This document shows, piece by piece, positions 51,263 through 61,658 of a stretch of 64,000 nucleotides of DNA. Position numbers and translations under genes: made by a program. The DNA comes from Syncephalis plumigaleata. Its lineage: Eukaryota > Zoopagomycota > Zoopagomycetes > Zoopagales > Piptocephalidaceae. Below the pieces are notes generated by a model. The model made no database searches, was not told the DNA's origin, and saw only the letters and a list, made by a program, of their open reading frames with translations. Position 1 is the stretch's first letter, and the number at the start of each line of letters is the position of its first letter. The DNA lies in contig JAIXMF010000009.1 of assembly GCA_025201365.1 (NCBI GenBank), positions 806,001 to 870,000 on the forward strand, written 5' to 3'.

Positions 51263-52000
51263 ATTGACTAGTTGACAAGTGGTAGACAGGCACGAGATGT
51301 AGTAAAGCTAGTAGGAAATAAGAAAGAAAGGCGTCAAGGGGTGAGTGAGTGAGCTAGTGAGTGGGTGAGTGGTGGTGTATGGGATACGCGTAGTCGCGTC
51401 GTAGTAGTAGTGGCAATAACGAGAATGATATGGAATATTATAGAGATATACCACAGAAACGTAGATAACCAAAGGGGAGAATGGTAGGCAGTAGTAGCAA
51501 TAATATCAAGGCTTAGTCCTGTAAAGACACGCAACAAGCCAAAGATACCACTTGTTATTCAACTAGATAAAGGAAAAGATAAAAGTAGTAGAAAGGGTGG
51601 CGGCGATAGAGTAACAATAACAATTGTAATGATGATACTGAGAATGGGGTACAACGTATATACACACGTACACGCGTGATTGCTTCCTTATTATTCCCTT
51701 CGTGTACCGCGCTCAATCAAGTAGCATACCAAATCATTGAATGATGTCGTCACAAATGGATAGGCTATATCGGAATCACACGGAACCATTCCGAGTCATT
51801 ATCACGTGATAATAGATCATGAATGGAAGGTAATCTGCTGTTCTAATGCATTATTCAGGTATATCATGCATTATTGTTGTCAATGAAGACACTAATGGTA
51901 TCCATCTAAATGGACCAGATAAGAAGCAACTCGTTATTCTTATACTAATAGATGGTTATTAGATACACTCAGTAACTTAGAAGATGTGGTTACTAAAAAT
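51263..52000. other. Intergenic before the transposon copy
   Basis: Leader and promoter of the carrier, AG-rich on the plus strand, followed by AT-rich sequence up to the element boundary at 52001. No gene seen. Confidence 0.6.
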
Positions 52001-52280
52001 ACAGGAGGTTTTCCAACCAATTAAAACATTGTTAATTTTTAACTTTTGCTGTTTATTAATAAATAACTATGCACAATTGTTAATACCATTATCGCATTAC
52101 TATTATTATTGAGTAGTTGTCATTGTCCTAGCAGCTGAGGATTATTGCTACTCACATATTACAATGAGTGATAATAAATAATAGGTATTCCTCATTATTA
52201 CTTCACATTATTAGTTAATAGAAACATATTGCTCGTTCTAATGTAATCGATAACAATATAGCATGGTTTATTGATGTTTG

Positions 52281-53911
52281 TTATAGTTCACCATATTCAT
52301 GGAATACTTGCATACTCATGTCACGGAGACCACATAGCATGCCAGCCAGTGCATAATCAGGCAAGTTAAAGTCCGTATTTGGTGTTTCCAATGTACGTAT
52401 TATTTCCTTTGTATTGATGTCTATAAGCAATTGACTTATTGTATCATTACGATCATATGTAATAAAAATATAGAGATATCCAATAACATGTCTGATGAGA
52501 GTGGCACCCGGCATTTGTAATACTTGATCCTCATTGTAGGATAAGTCTGCCCATACTTCTGTTGATCTGAAACTGAGTGTGAGATGTTTGCATCCAGCCC
52601 TTAACAATGGAGTAGGTATATGTCGGGCAGTCATAGTGTAGCAATTACGTGGAGTATGGCTTTGACCACTGGATGCCACGCTATGCATTATGTATAAACT
52701 ATCATTTGAATTGTCACATAATCTGATGATTATATACGAATCGTATGAGTTATGCACCTTTAGCCACGTATACCTTATCTTCTCAGGTAAATGAAACCAG
52801 CCATTTCGCAATTGTACAACAGGATTATTGCTCGAGAATTGATATAGTGCCCATTCAATACGATCCACATCATCTTTGACTTCGACTAGTCTTGCCGTGT
52901 ATACTATTGCTGTATTGTTGGTTGTTTTGTAGAAATGAGTTGCATCCCATATGCCATCAATGCTTCCTGGACACATAATACTATTATCTATATCGAACAC
53001 CATTGCATTGACTATTCCATTGATTATTAGTACTAGTTATATTGCATCATTGTATAGTTATCACACTTACTTTTGCAACTTAGCGAATCATTGACTAGCG
53101 CATGTGATATATGTTCTAATGACACCCATTTCCCCTTAATTGTCTTCACTTGATATTGTACTGGAACATCGAATGTAGTGAAAACATCGCCATGTCTGCG
53201 AGTAAGTATTTTTACATTATACTTAGGCTTGTTGCTGATTCCCCTAGGAGCTACAGCTATGTAATGATCACCCGTAACATAAAAATACTTAATTTCATTA
53301 CCAATATCCAATAAAATAGCATTTGGCGATATGGATAACGTACTGTTATACACAATATTGTTGCTTGATATAAGATTTGAATGGGGCAAATGTTGTAAAA
53401 TATAAGTATGACTCTGTGTTCCGTCTGGGCAATTTTGCTGTATGATAACTAAATTATTACATCCGCCTGTGCGATAACAATCTCCATCCTTGTCCTGTTC
53501 AGTATCGATATGGGTGGTCTTGCATCGTCCAAATCGCCAATTATTCTCGGTGCTCGCTCGTCGACGATATGTGTTGTACCAGTCCACATTCTCTAGTAGA
53601 TCGGCTCGTTTATCCGATGTACATGGATTGTTGACATCTGTGCGTACACACCATAACACAAAATCCATTTCTTTAGCATAATAGGGTCCTGATAAGAAAT
53701 CACTATGGTATAGTTGTTGCCATAATACTTTATCATTTCGAATACTGCTTGTTAATGAGCGACAACATGCTGATAAACGCACTAATTCGATATGACCAAG
53801 TAGACTACGGAAGACACACTGGTCATGAAATGGAAGACAATTCAGACAGTCTAGTAATCTACAAGATGAGTTGGGATTACTCGGCATTTCTGTAGGAGTA
53901 GAAGTAGACAT
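52281..53911 (-). CDS. F-box protein carried by the repeat element, intact copy
   Basis: Two exons (53911-53071 and 53011-52281) give 523 residues. Residues about 18-60 form an F-box (LLDCLNCLPFHDQCVFRSLLGHIELVRLSACCRSLTSSI), the Skp1-binding module of SCF ubiquitin ligases. The remainder is a beta-rich-looking region with repeated aromatic and Asn/Asp patterns (FGRCKTTHID, VYNSTLSISPNAILLDIGN, VFDIDNSIMCPGSID, RIEWALYQFSSNNPVVQLRNGWF). It could be a propeller-like substrate domain, though I cannot assign it. It differs from copy 1 by substitutions that mostly keep the protein, which suggests selection in at least one copy. The promoter lies inside the element. Confidence 0.8.
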
Positions 53912-54239
53912 GATGAAAAAGAATAAAGGACAATATTGGTGCTTGCTTTGTTCAGTGCATCTTTATAATGGAGTGCGAGAGGATGCACATAACAAGCTTC
54001 AATCAAGCAGAATGTAAAAATGACGCGATATGAGTCTTACATAATAACGTCATTTATGTATGGAAGATCACACATCTGTTAGATGTCTCAATCACTACTA
54101 TAGTTGATTTACTCGATTGATCATCATTGACACAATCATATCTAGTTGTTAGTCAACATTACGATTAAAGATATATTCCATTGCACAGCATAGTAAAATA
54201 GTAGTAATATCATTGATTAATATTCAGAAATAGATAGTA

Positions 54240-54449
54240 ATGATATGTCATCAGAATTGTAAAGATGACATGAATGGTAAAGGATTCGAGTATCGTGTAT
54301 GGAATCGGGATATGGCAGCATGTCTGAATGTTATTCAGATTATTCTCAGTCTTCGTAATGGAAATGGTGTTCCAACACAACTACATCAAAGTGCCATTAC
54401 TTCTAAACGTTCAAGAAATGAAGGACAACAAAAAACAACTCATCCGTGA
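54240..54449 (+). pseudogene. TnpB/Fanzor-like C-terminal fragment
   Basis: A 69-codon frame containing CHQNCKDD, then RVWNRDMAACLNVIQIILSL. The order Cys-x-x-x-x-Cys then W-x-R-D-x-x-A-A-x-x-N is how the last RuvC segment of IS605 TnpB and eukaryotic Fanzor nucleases usually reads (RDxNAAxN). The nuclease parts that should come before it are absent, since the F-box gene's promoter lies there instead. The copy in element 1 (minus strand, about 37921-38160) shows the same block. I treat it as a left-over 3' end of a Fanzor-like gene. Short motif only, so the assignment is tentative. Confidence 0.45.
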
Positions 54450-54914
54450 TGCTATCGCTACTCACATCTAAATACGCAAGTTTTATTGTCATTACTATTA
54501 TTTATTCGTAGAAACAAAAAATTAACTGCGTTAATTAGGAGGAGAATCTGATAAAATGGATCGATAAACACACATACACGCATGCTATTGTTGGTAATTG
54601 CATTAATACACTGTCATTATCATGATATGGATTGATTTACATTCAGCTATACTCATATACATGATGTTCAATACAATGATAATAGAATAGAATCAACCAT
54701 GATGGTTGTAATAGGTGTACGCGTCATTATTGATGGTGTATTCTGAAATGATGATGATGTGTAGATTCAGACAATTGACAGAGCATGCGGTTACACGACA
54801 TGACAGACATTCACCATTCATCACTGATTGGTACTAATCTGCTTGGTGTACTCCCTACAAGCAATGGATTTACAACGCCGCTATATCAATATCCGCCATC
54901 ATCATCATCTCGCC

Positions 54915-54920
54915 TATAAA
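54915..54920 (+). promoter_or_regulatory. TATA box of the microexon gene
   Basis: TATAAA in a C-rich surrounding, 185 bp before the start codon at 55105. The interval between is pyrimidine-rich without upstream long frames, as in leaders of other genes in this window. Confidence 0.5.
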
Positions 54921-55104
54921 TCGAGCACTTTTGACACATTCAACTTCTCATTTTCATACTCGCTCTTCTACTCTATTCTAGCTACTACTATCACTACTCG
55001 TATATACCACTGCCTTATACTCTCGTTCTATTCTACTCTCACTACTTTTTACTCTCGTTCTAGTCTGTTTATCTGTCTATCCACTCCACTAGGCCAACAT
55101 CAAC

Positions 55105-57006
55105 ATGAAGTTCTCTGCCGTTATCGCTATTGCTGTCGCCGTCGTCGCTGTCGCCAGTCTGGTCGCCGTTGAAGCCAAGCCCACTAGGATCCGCCGTCGT
55201 GGTATGTCACAGGAACAACAAGAACAATAATGATAATGGACTTTAGCTGACTCATTAATGATTGCTCGATAGCTGGCAAGTCTACCATCTGACCACAATG
55301 TCCCGTGTATTAACCATGCTGTATCACTATTTGTACATTTATTCCGTAAATAGTTGGTATGTTGTCAGTGTAATAATGATCCGATTCAATGTGCTAACTG
55401 TAATACAATCATGCTCAATCCTCATGTGCGTGTGTGTGTGTCTATTCCGATAGTCGAACGTAGGTTTGCCGATAAATAAATAAACCACCTGACATGCTAC
55501 TAATCATATTGTCATATCGACACGGTACATGGATCAATAGGCCGTAAGTAGTAGTCATGCCATGCTGACCATATCATACAATGAGCTAACACCATCCAAA
55601 TGGAACTATTCCACAAATAGGTGGTACGTATGACTACTATGGCCGTATCAGTTGATGTACTAATTGTAGTCTATTGTTTCATTGTCTACCGATGATTATC
55701 GATAGCTCGTAAGTTTATGTGCATTAAATGGCTGTTTTGACGTGCTAATCACACTATAATGTTTATTCCACATATTAATCTGTTAGCAAATCCTCGTAAG
55801 CTAGTCTATTGACCGTAACAAGCACTATGCTAATCGTAATATAAATCAAAACCATACGTGAATGCATTTTCAAGTGCCCGTAAGTTACCATTCTAGCTGG
55901 AATGAGTGAGGCGCTAACCACAATATGACATACGATTCGCATATGTTCCTGTATGATAGGATGTAAGTCAATACTTCTAATCTTAATGAATAGTGTGCTA
56001 ATTATGCTATGGCAACTAATTCATATGTTTTCGTTGATAGTCTGTAAGTTATTATTTCAGTAATAAGCTATGGATGTACTAATAACAAGATGGCATACAA
56101 TTCGCATATGTTCATGTATGATAGAAAGTAAATTACCATTCTGGCTAGAATGGATACTGTACTAACTACAATATGACACGCCATCCACGTATGTCCCTGT
56201 ATGATAGGCTGTAAGTCATCACTCTGGCCGTAATTAGTAATGTATTGATCATAATATGATACGCGATTCACATATGTCCTTGTATGATAGTCTGTAAGTT
56301 ACCATCTTGACTGAATGAGTGATGTACTGATTATACTATGGCAACTAATCCACATATGCTTGTATGATAGCAAGTAAGTTACCATTCTGACTGTAATGAA
56401 TGGTTGTGCTAACTACAACGTGGTATATGTTCCTATATGATAGCAAGTAAGTTACCATTCTGGCTGTAATACATGGTTGTGCTAATCGCACTATGACGCA
56501 TGGTCCATATGTTCCTATATGATAGGGAGTAAGTTCACACTCCAATTATAATGGATAGGTGTACTAATCACGCCAGGCCACATAACTCGCATGTCTGCGC
56601 ATAATAGCAAGTAAGTAATCATTCTGACTGCAATGTATGGTTGCACTGATATTAATACGGCATATAATTTTCATATGTCCCTGTATGATAGGGAGTAAGT
56701 TACCATTTCAATCGTCATCTATGCGAGACTGATTATAATACGATATACATCATCTGAATAACAGCATCCTTAAGCAGTAAGTAATAATTCACAATAATAA
56801 TTTCAATACTAATCCATTATGATTACAGAGCAAGACAAGGACATCATCAAGTAAATATTATAGGTATTCAAGTCAAGAATGGATTGGCGCAAGACCCTTT
56901 AGTGTCCATGCCATTCAAGAAGTCATTATTCCTTGGTACAACAACAACAACAAGCATATCTACAAAATCATTCAATCATTTATTAAATAAATATGTCGTA
57001 TTTTAA
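55105..57006 (+). CDS. Microexon gene for a small secreted basic peptide precursor
   Basis: Exon 1 (55105-55201) encodes a signal peptide (MKFSAVIAIAVAVVAVASLV, then AVEA as likely cleavage site) and a basic end KPTRIRRR. It is followed by a series of tiny exons, each framed by a TAG-type acceptor and a GTAAGT-type donor: ctg 55273, ttg 55354, tcgaac 55454, gcc 55541, gtg 55621, ctc 55706, caaatcctc 55787, tgccc 55875, gat 55960, tct 56041, aaa 56125, gct 56208, tct 56291, caa 56371, caa 56444, gga 56526, caa 56608, gga 56692 and ca 56775. The last exon is at 56829. Joined, they read on without a stop as AVVERRAPNPLP, DSKASQQGQGQ and a 58-codon tail. If the 2-nt exon is skipped, the last exon stays open in another frame to 56990, so the end is uncertain. 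RRR and ERR are possible Kex2-type processing sites. The second intron starts with GC. Confidence 0.7.
55202..56828 (+). repeat. Tandem array of related introns, period about 80 nt
   Basis: About twenty intron units of 51-97 nt, most 77-82, follow one another with only 2-9 nt between. Several share most of their sequence: GTAAGTTACCATTCTG, then TGTAATGAATGG, then GTGCTAACTAC or GTACTAATNAC as a branch site at a fixed distance, then CATATGTTCCTGTATGATAG at the end. Units from 55880 to 56691 are most alike. Earlier ones share only the splice sites and branch. The array evidently grew by tandem duplication of one intron plus its three-base exon. The AT-rich units have no coding frame of their own. 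Confidence 0.85.
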
Positions 57007-57135
57007 TCATTACATCAATGGACGATATGTGTTGTTAATACCACGTAAAAGTAGTCAGTATCATCAAAGAGTCTTTCCTAATGGAATGATGATGATTAAT
57101 GGAAAAGTGAATCGTATTTGCTAATATCCTCTTTT

Positions 57136-57368
57136 ACAGGACTTTTCCTTATGATTAACGTCGTTAGCTTTTTGTTTATGAATAATAGCTATGATGATAG
57201 GGCTTGCGTGTTTAGATGTGGAAGCAATAACCCTCAACTGCTAGAATCATGACAACTACTCAATAATAACAGCAATGCGATAATGGTGTTAACTATTGCG
57301 CATAGTTATTTATTAATAAACAGCAAAAGTTAAAGACTAACAATGTTAACTGGTTGAAAAAACGCTGT
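57136..57368 (+). mobile_element. Remnant of the F-box-carrying element, copy 3
   Basis: 233 bp, beginning ACAGGACTTTTCCTTATGAT and ending GTTGAAAAAACGCTGT. The left about 95 bp match the left end of copies 1 and 2, and the remainder matches their right end, starting from CTCAACTGCTAG. The whole centre with the F-box gene is missing. Its two ends, read inward, agree with each other for about 30 bp. It could be a deletion derivative able to move in trans, or debris. Confidence 0.65.
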
Positions 57369-57469
57369 ACTTTTTTCTGACTTGTTTCGTTTGTCATTCG
57401 TATTGTTTGGTCATGTCGTTAGATCATTTATTACCGTAACTATTAGAAGAGACGATTAACTACGAGGAA

Positions 57470-58782
57470 ATGGATACAGACACTAGTGACAATGTTGTAG
57501 ATAGATGCATGACACGAAAGGAGCGTCGTTTACACGCTAAACTAGTACGTCGACGCAATGAGATTCATTGCTCGTTAGCTTCAAATACCGGTCAACCTAT
57601 ATCGACCATTATCTCGAATGTACCCACACGTATACTCTGTCTGTTGAATGCAGCATCGGGTGGTGTGGCATCGGTGACCTATGAAGAACTAGAGGCTACG
57701 CTAAAGCAATATCATGGATATATGGCAATACAAATGACATTAGGCAAGGTAAATGCATTGCATGATCATATGGCATACCATTTATTGACTATCTCGAGTG
57801 TAGCCATGTTCATTCGCTATATTTGATACGGCAGAGAATGCAACATCTGCTCGAGTAGCATTAGACGGGAAGATTAGTCCATTATTATGCAAGGGAAAGG
57901 GCAAGCTACTTCTTGTGGATTACGCTGTTGGACACAATCTAGCATCTACGAATACACTAGTTGACAAACCAATTATAAACGAAAACAATGTGATAATGCG
58001 ATCATTCGAGCATACAACAACATCTACCATTAATATAGAAGAAGTACCAGGACTCACACTAGTGACCGAGTACATTACACGCGATGAAGAACTAATGCTA
58101 TTGAATGAATTTGCACCTAACAATGAGATAGCAACTAATGACTGGACACAAGTACAAGAACGATATGTGGTAAGTGAACATATATATTGCATGATGTATA
58201 CCGCTCTAATCATTAATACTCGTACACGACTATCACGATTAGCAACATTATGGCCATCTATTTGATTATGATACCAATCGTGTACGAAACACTCAGAAGA
58301 ATATACCCGAATGTATTGAACAACTACTAGATCGTTTACCTGATGTATGGCCACGTCCCAATCAACTTACCGTCTCCTATTATCCAACAGGATCGGGTAT
58401 ACCACCACATGTTGACTCGCATCAAGCATTCGGCGACACCGTTTATTCATTTAGTTTAGGCAACCCGATTATGATGGAGTTACGACCGACTACCGCGGCT
58501 ATCAAGTCTAATCTAGCATCATCATCAACATCATCATCGCGTACGACACTCATTATTGATCTACCACCACGATCAGTATTGGTAATGCGTGAGGATGCAC
58601 GCTATCTATGGGAGCATAGTATTCGAGCACGTCATTCAGATGTATTGCCTAATGGTCAATTACGTCCACGTCGTGTACGCGTTTCATTTACGATGCGACC
58701 GATCAATGAACGCGGTCGATGTAATTGTCCCTGGCCGGAAGTGTGTCAATTGCGTAATAAAGGATTACCAGCTCGTGACTAA
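57470..58782 (+). CDS. ALKBH8: ALKBH8-like tRNA/AlkB oxygenase
   Basis: Three exons (57470-57748, 57804-58169, 58243-58782) give 394 residues. An RNA-recognition-like N-terminal part is visible (VPTRILCLLNAASGGV; CSFAIFDTAENATSARVALDGK). The 2-oxoglutarate/Fe(II) oxygenase domain follows: LTLVTEYITRDEE, QHYGHLFDY, YYPTGSGIPPHVDSHQAFG with the iron-binding His-x-Asp, YLWEHSIRAR with the distal His, and RRVRVSFTMRP with the Arg that holds 2-oxoglutarate. The closing CNCPWPEVC is a zinc-like Cys cluster typical of ALKBH8. That enzyme hydroxylates the wobble uridine side chain of certain tRNAs. The animal protein carries a C-terminal methyltransferase (a Trm9 relative). Here the protein stops right after the Cys cluster, so that domain must be a separate protein if present. 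Confidence 0.9.
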
Positions 58783-58833
58783 TCTACATTTTATATTTTA
58801 TTTTATATTTTTTCTTTTTTTTTGTTTGTTACC

Positions 58834-60120
58834 ATGTCGGATTCCTTAACTAAAGTGTACCATCAGCTTTATATTAGCGAGTAAGTAGACGTGCAAGTTC
58901 ATAGTCTACTTGTCATACAATACTGACTATTGAATAGTTATGAAACAGCACAGAATATTAGCAAGTTACGAGAAACGGGTATTACTCATGTCGTTCGTTG
59001 TCTAGTCGATGTTGACGAGGAGCAATGTCACGATGGTGTAAGCATATTAGTATATGGCTACAATAGTATTGAATAACCACTTATTAATACTGCTATTGTT
59101 GTTAGATTACGTATTTGAATATTGAGATTCAAGATGTGGAACAGGCTAATCTACTACAACATCTTCCGTCCACTTGTAATTTTATTCAAGAGGCTCTGAC
59201 TAGAAATCAAAGCGTATTAGTGCATTGGTAAGGGGAATAGAGCTATTGCTAGCATCTAAATAGTAACGATGATAATACAGTCAAGCCGGTGTTTCACGTA
59301 GTGCTGCCGTTGTTATCGCGTATATAATGAAGATGGAACAACTATCCTATGAACAAGCATTGATCTACGTACAAAAGACACGAGCATCTGTATTGTAAGT
59401 AAATGGAATGAAGATGTTATAATAGTTGATATCATGTAGAATAACCATTTGATCTCTAGACCAAATACTGGATTCCGTGATCAATGTAATCTATTTGCAG
59501 AAATGGATTATACCATCAATGAGGAACACGCACAGTATCGTCGATTTATTATGCAACAAACTAGAAATGGTAACTCATTAATAAGAGAGTAATAGTAATC
59601 CTGTTTATTAACATATACTATTAATATATCATCTAGGCAATATGAATACTACTAATACGACTAGTATAACTTCAACTGATAATACTACATCCCCTCCACA
59701 ATCTTTATCGATTCGTTGTCGTAAATGCCGGTAATTACTCGTAGACAATACAAAAGAGAGAGAGAGATTATCGGCTTACCTGCTTCCTCTTGTATGCACT
59801 CATTTAGATGTCCATTACTTACTGATGAGCATATGATAACACACACCGCTGGATCAGGTCAGTCGGCCTTTTCACCACATCGACGTAATCAATCGTATGG
59901 TCATTATACACCCACACAATGTTCCTCTTACTTCATAGAACCCATGGAGTGGATTGACGGTATCATGGATGGTGACAACGAAGGCAAGATACAATGTCCC
60001 AAATGTTTAGCGAAACTCGGTCAATACAGTTGGTCTGGTACTCAATGCTCGTGTGGTGCCTGGATTACCCCGGCCGTGGCACTTCATAGAAATCGTGTCG
60101 ATGCCATACAACTAAAGTAA
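58834..60120 (+). CDS. YVH1: Dual-specificity phosphatase Yvh1/DUSP12
   Basis: Six exons (58834-58880, 58938-59037, 59106-59227, 59281-59394, 59460-59569, 59637-60120). The phosphatase domain has the P-loop HCQAGVSRSAA (CX5R, nucleophile Cys) and a preceding block LNIEIQDVEQANLL with the general-acid Asp region. The C-terminal zinc-binding part begins CRKCR and continues THTAGSGQ, CSSYFIEPMEWIDG, KIQCPKCLAKLGQYSWSGTQCSCGAWITPAVALH, matching Yvh1. Yvh1 helps release Mrt4 during 60S ribosome maturation, a role of the zinc part. One base seems missing near 59731, where CRKCR runs into a stop while the remaining zinc domain lies in the next frame. It begins 51 bp after the ALKBH8 stop, on the same strand. 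Confidence 0.92.
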
Positions 60121-60578
60121 AGCAAATACGTAAATTATCCATATTGTGTATGACGTGTCATGGGATCGATATTTGTATCAGTTGATTGGATCCTACTTTC
60201 ATATCAGGGGTAGTGTTCTAGTCCCCTGTTTTCCCTCTCTCACTCGCTTAAAGTGTCGTCATCAGCCATAACTCACCACCACCACCATTTTAATGTCTCT
60301 TTTCCACCGCCACTATCATCATCTCCCCCATCTTTCCGTGGATTATTTCTTTTCTTTCTGCTTGTTCGTTTTGTCGTTCACACTCTCTTTCTCACTTCGT
60401 CTACGTACGTTTCTCTTCTTTCTCTTCTTTCTTTCAACGCTCAACACAATATCATCTTGTTCTTTAGCTGGCGTTTGTTAGTTAGTTGTAAACTCTCCTA
60501 TATTGTTATTCGTCGTCGTTCTCTACTTGCCTTGTGACATTTTCATCTCTCTCTCTCTCTCTATTTCTCTCTTTCATC
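60121..60578. other. Promoter and leader of VMA3
   Basis: Strongly CT-rich, ending in a run of CT repeats immediately before the start codon. The short Ser/Phe/Leu-rich frames inside follow from composition. No gene. Confidence 0.6.
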
Positions 60579-61367
60579 ATGACTGACTACTGTCCCGTAT
60601 ATGCTCCATTCTTTGGTGCTATGGGCTGCACAGCAGCTATTGTATTTAGCTGTAAGTATCTATTTAGTTATTTAGTATTGGGTTGTCATCAGAATAGGTG
60701 TAGACCAGCTTAAGGGTTATGTTATGGCCTTTGAAGCATAGTCGCTCATCTGATAGTTGTATATACAAACACAGCTACTAATTAATTGCGCGCATATATC
60801 CACCTCTATGATATAGGCTTTGGTGCTGCTTATGGCACAGCCAAATCAGGTGTTGGTCTATCAGCCATGGGTGTACTTCGACCAGATCTCGTGATGAAGG
60901 CTATTGTTCCAGTTGTTATGGCGGGTATTATTGGTATTTATGGTCTTGTTGTCTCCGTACTTATTAGTGATGGACGTAAGTAACAATAACAATACTATAA
61001 ACAATAACAATAACCATGATGATGATAATGATGATTGCTTCTATTTACATATGGACTATAGTCAGGATGAAGATGGCACTCTACACGTAAGTATAATACT
61101 ACTACCTAGTGTATTATTGATTAACATTTTACATCTAGTGGCTTCATTCAATTGGGTGCTGGATTGGCTGTAGGATTGAGTGGATTGGCCGCCGGTTTCG
61201 CTATTGGCATTGTGGGTGATGCTGGTGTACGAGCAACAGCACAACAACCACGTCTCTTCGTCGGTATGATTCTTATTCTCATTTTCGCTGAAGTACTCGG
61301 TTTGTACGGTCTCATCGTCGGCCTTATCCTTAACACTAAGGCTACAGGCGGTGACGTACAATGCTAA
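60579..61367 (+). CDS. VMA3: V-type ATPase proteolipid subunit c
   Basis: Four exons (60579-60651, 60817-60975, 61062-61086, 61139-61367) give 161 residues with four membrane helices: [96 protein letters not shown]; and [22 protein letters not shown]. The last holds the proton-carrying Glu (IFAEV). Subunit c forms the rotating ring of the vacuolar proton pump. The third exon is only 25 nt. The tail after LILNTKA is slightly longer than usual (TGGDVQC). No damage. Confidence 0.97.
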
Positions 61368-61658
61368 ATTACAACATGCTCCATCATTATTATAGGAGCA
61401 TGACAACAATAAGATTGTTTTTCTCCTAAGATGTAATGATGATCATGGTCATCTCATTTGTTTAAACATATAAATCTACATTGTGTGTGTGCGTGTGTGT
61501 GCGTGTTTCTCTATTCCTTTAGAACAAATGTCACCTATTAATATGTTCTCATCTCGTTCCTATTTGTAGTACAATGCAATAGACGTAATTCTCTAGAAGG
61601 ATTAGAGTTATTTTATTATTGTTCTGCTATTTGATCTACAACTAACATCGATCAACGA
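61368..61658. other. Intergenic between convergent genes
   Basis: Contains a TG/GCG-type repeat at 61482-61506 and the 3' flanks of VMA3 and TRAP1. No gene. Confidence 0.6.

Larger units (their letters stand above)
52001..54551 (-). mobile_element. Inverted-repeat DNA element, copy 2, with F-box gene
   Basis: This copy is inverted relative to copy 1 at 37846-40346. It is bounded by ACAGGAGGTTTTCCAACCAA at 52001 and, read from the other side, ATCAGATTCTCCTCCTAATT at about 54551. The two boundaries resemble each other and the ends of the other copies, giving imperfect inverted repeats of roughly 30 bp. The inside is better preserved than copy 1: a complete F-box gene on the minus strand and, behind it on the plus strand, a 69-codon fragment resembling the C-terminus of TnpB/Fanzor proteins. 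No transposase gene is present, so the element would depend on another source for movement. No clear target-site duplication. Confidence 0.7.

Noticed and set aside
55202-56828. Array read as a CRISPR or a simple satellite
   Set aside because: Units are intron-like, with conserved donor, branch and acceptor at set positions. The short variable triplets are far below spacer length, and the array follows an in-frame signal-peptide exon on the same strand.
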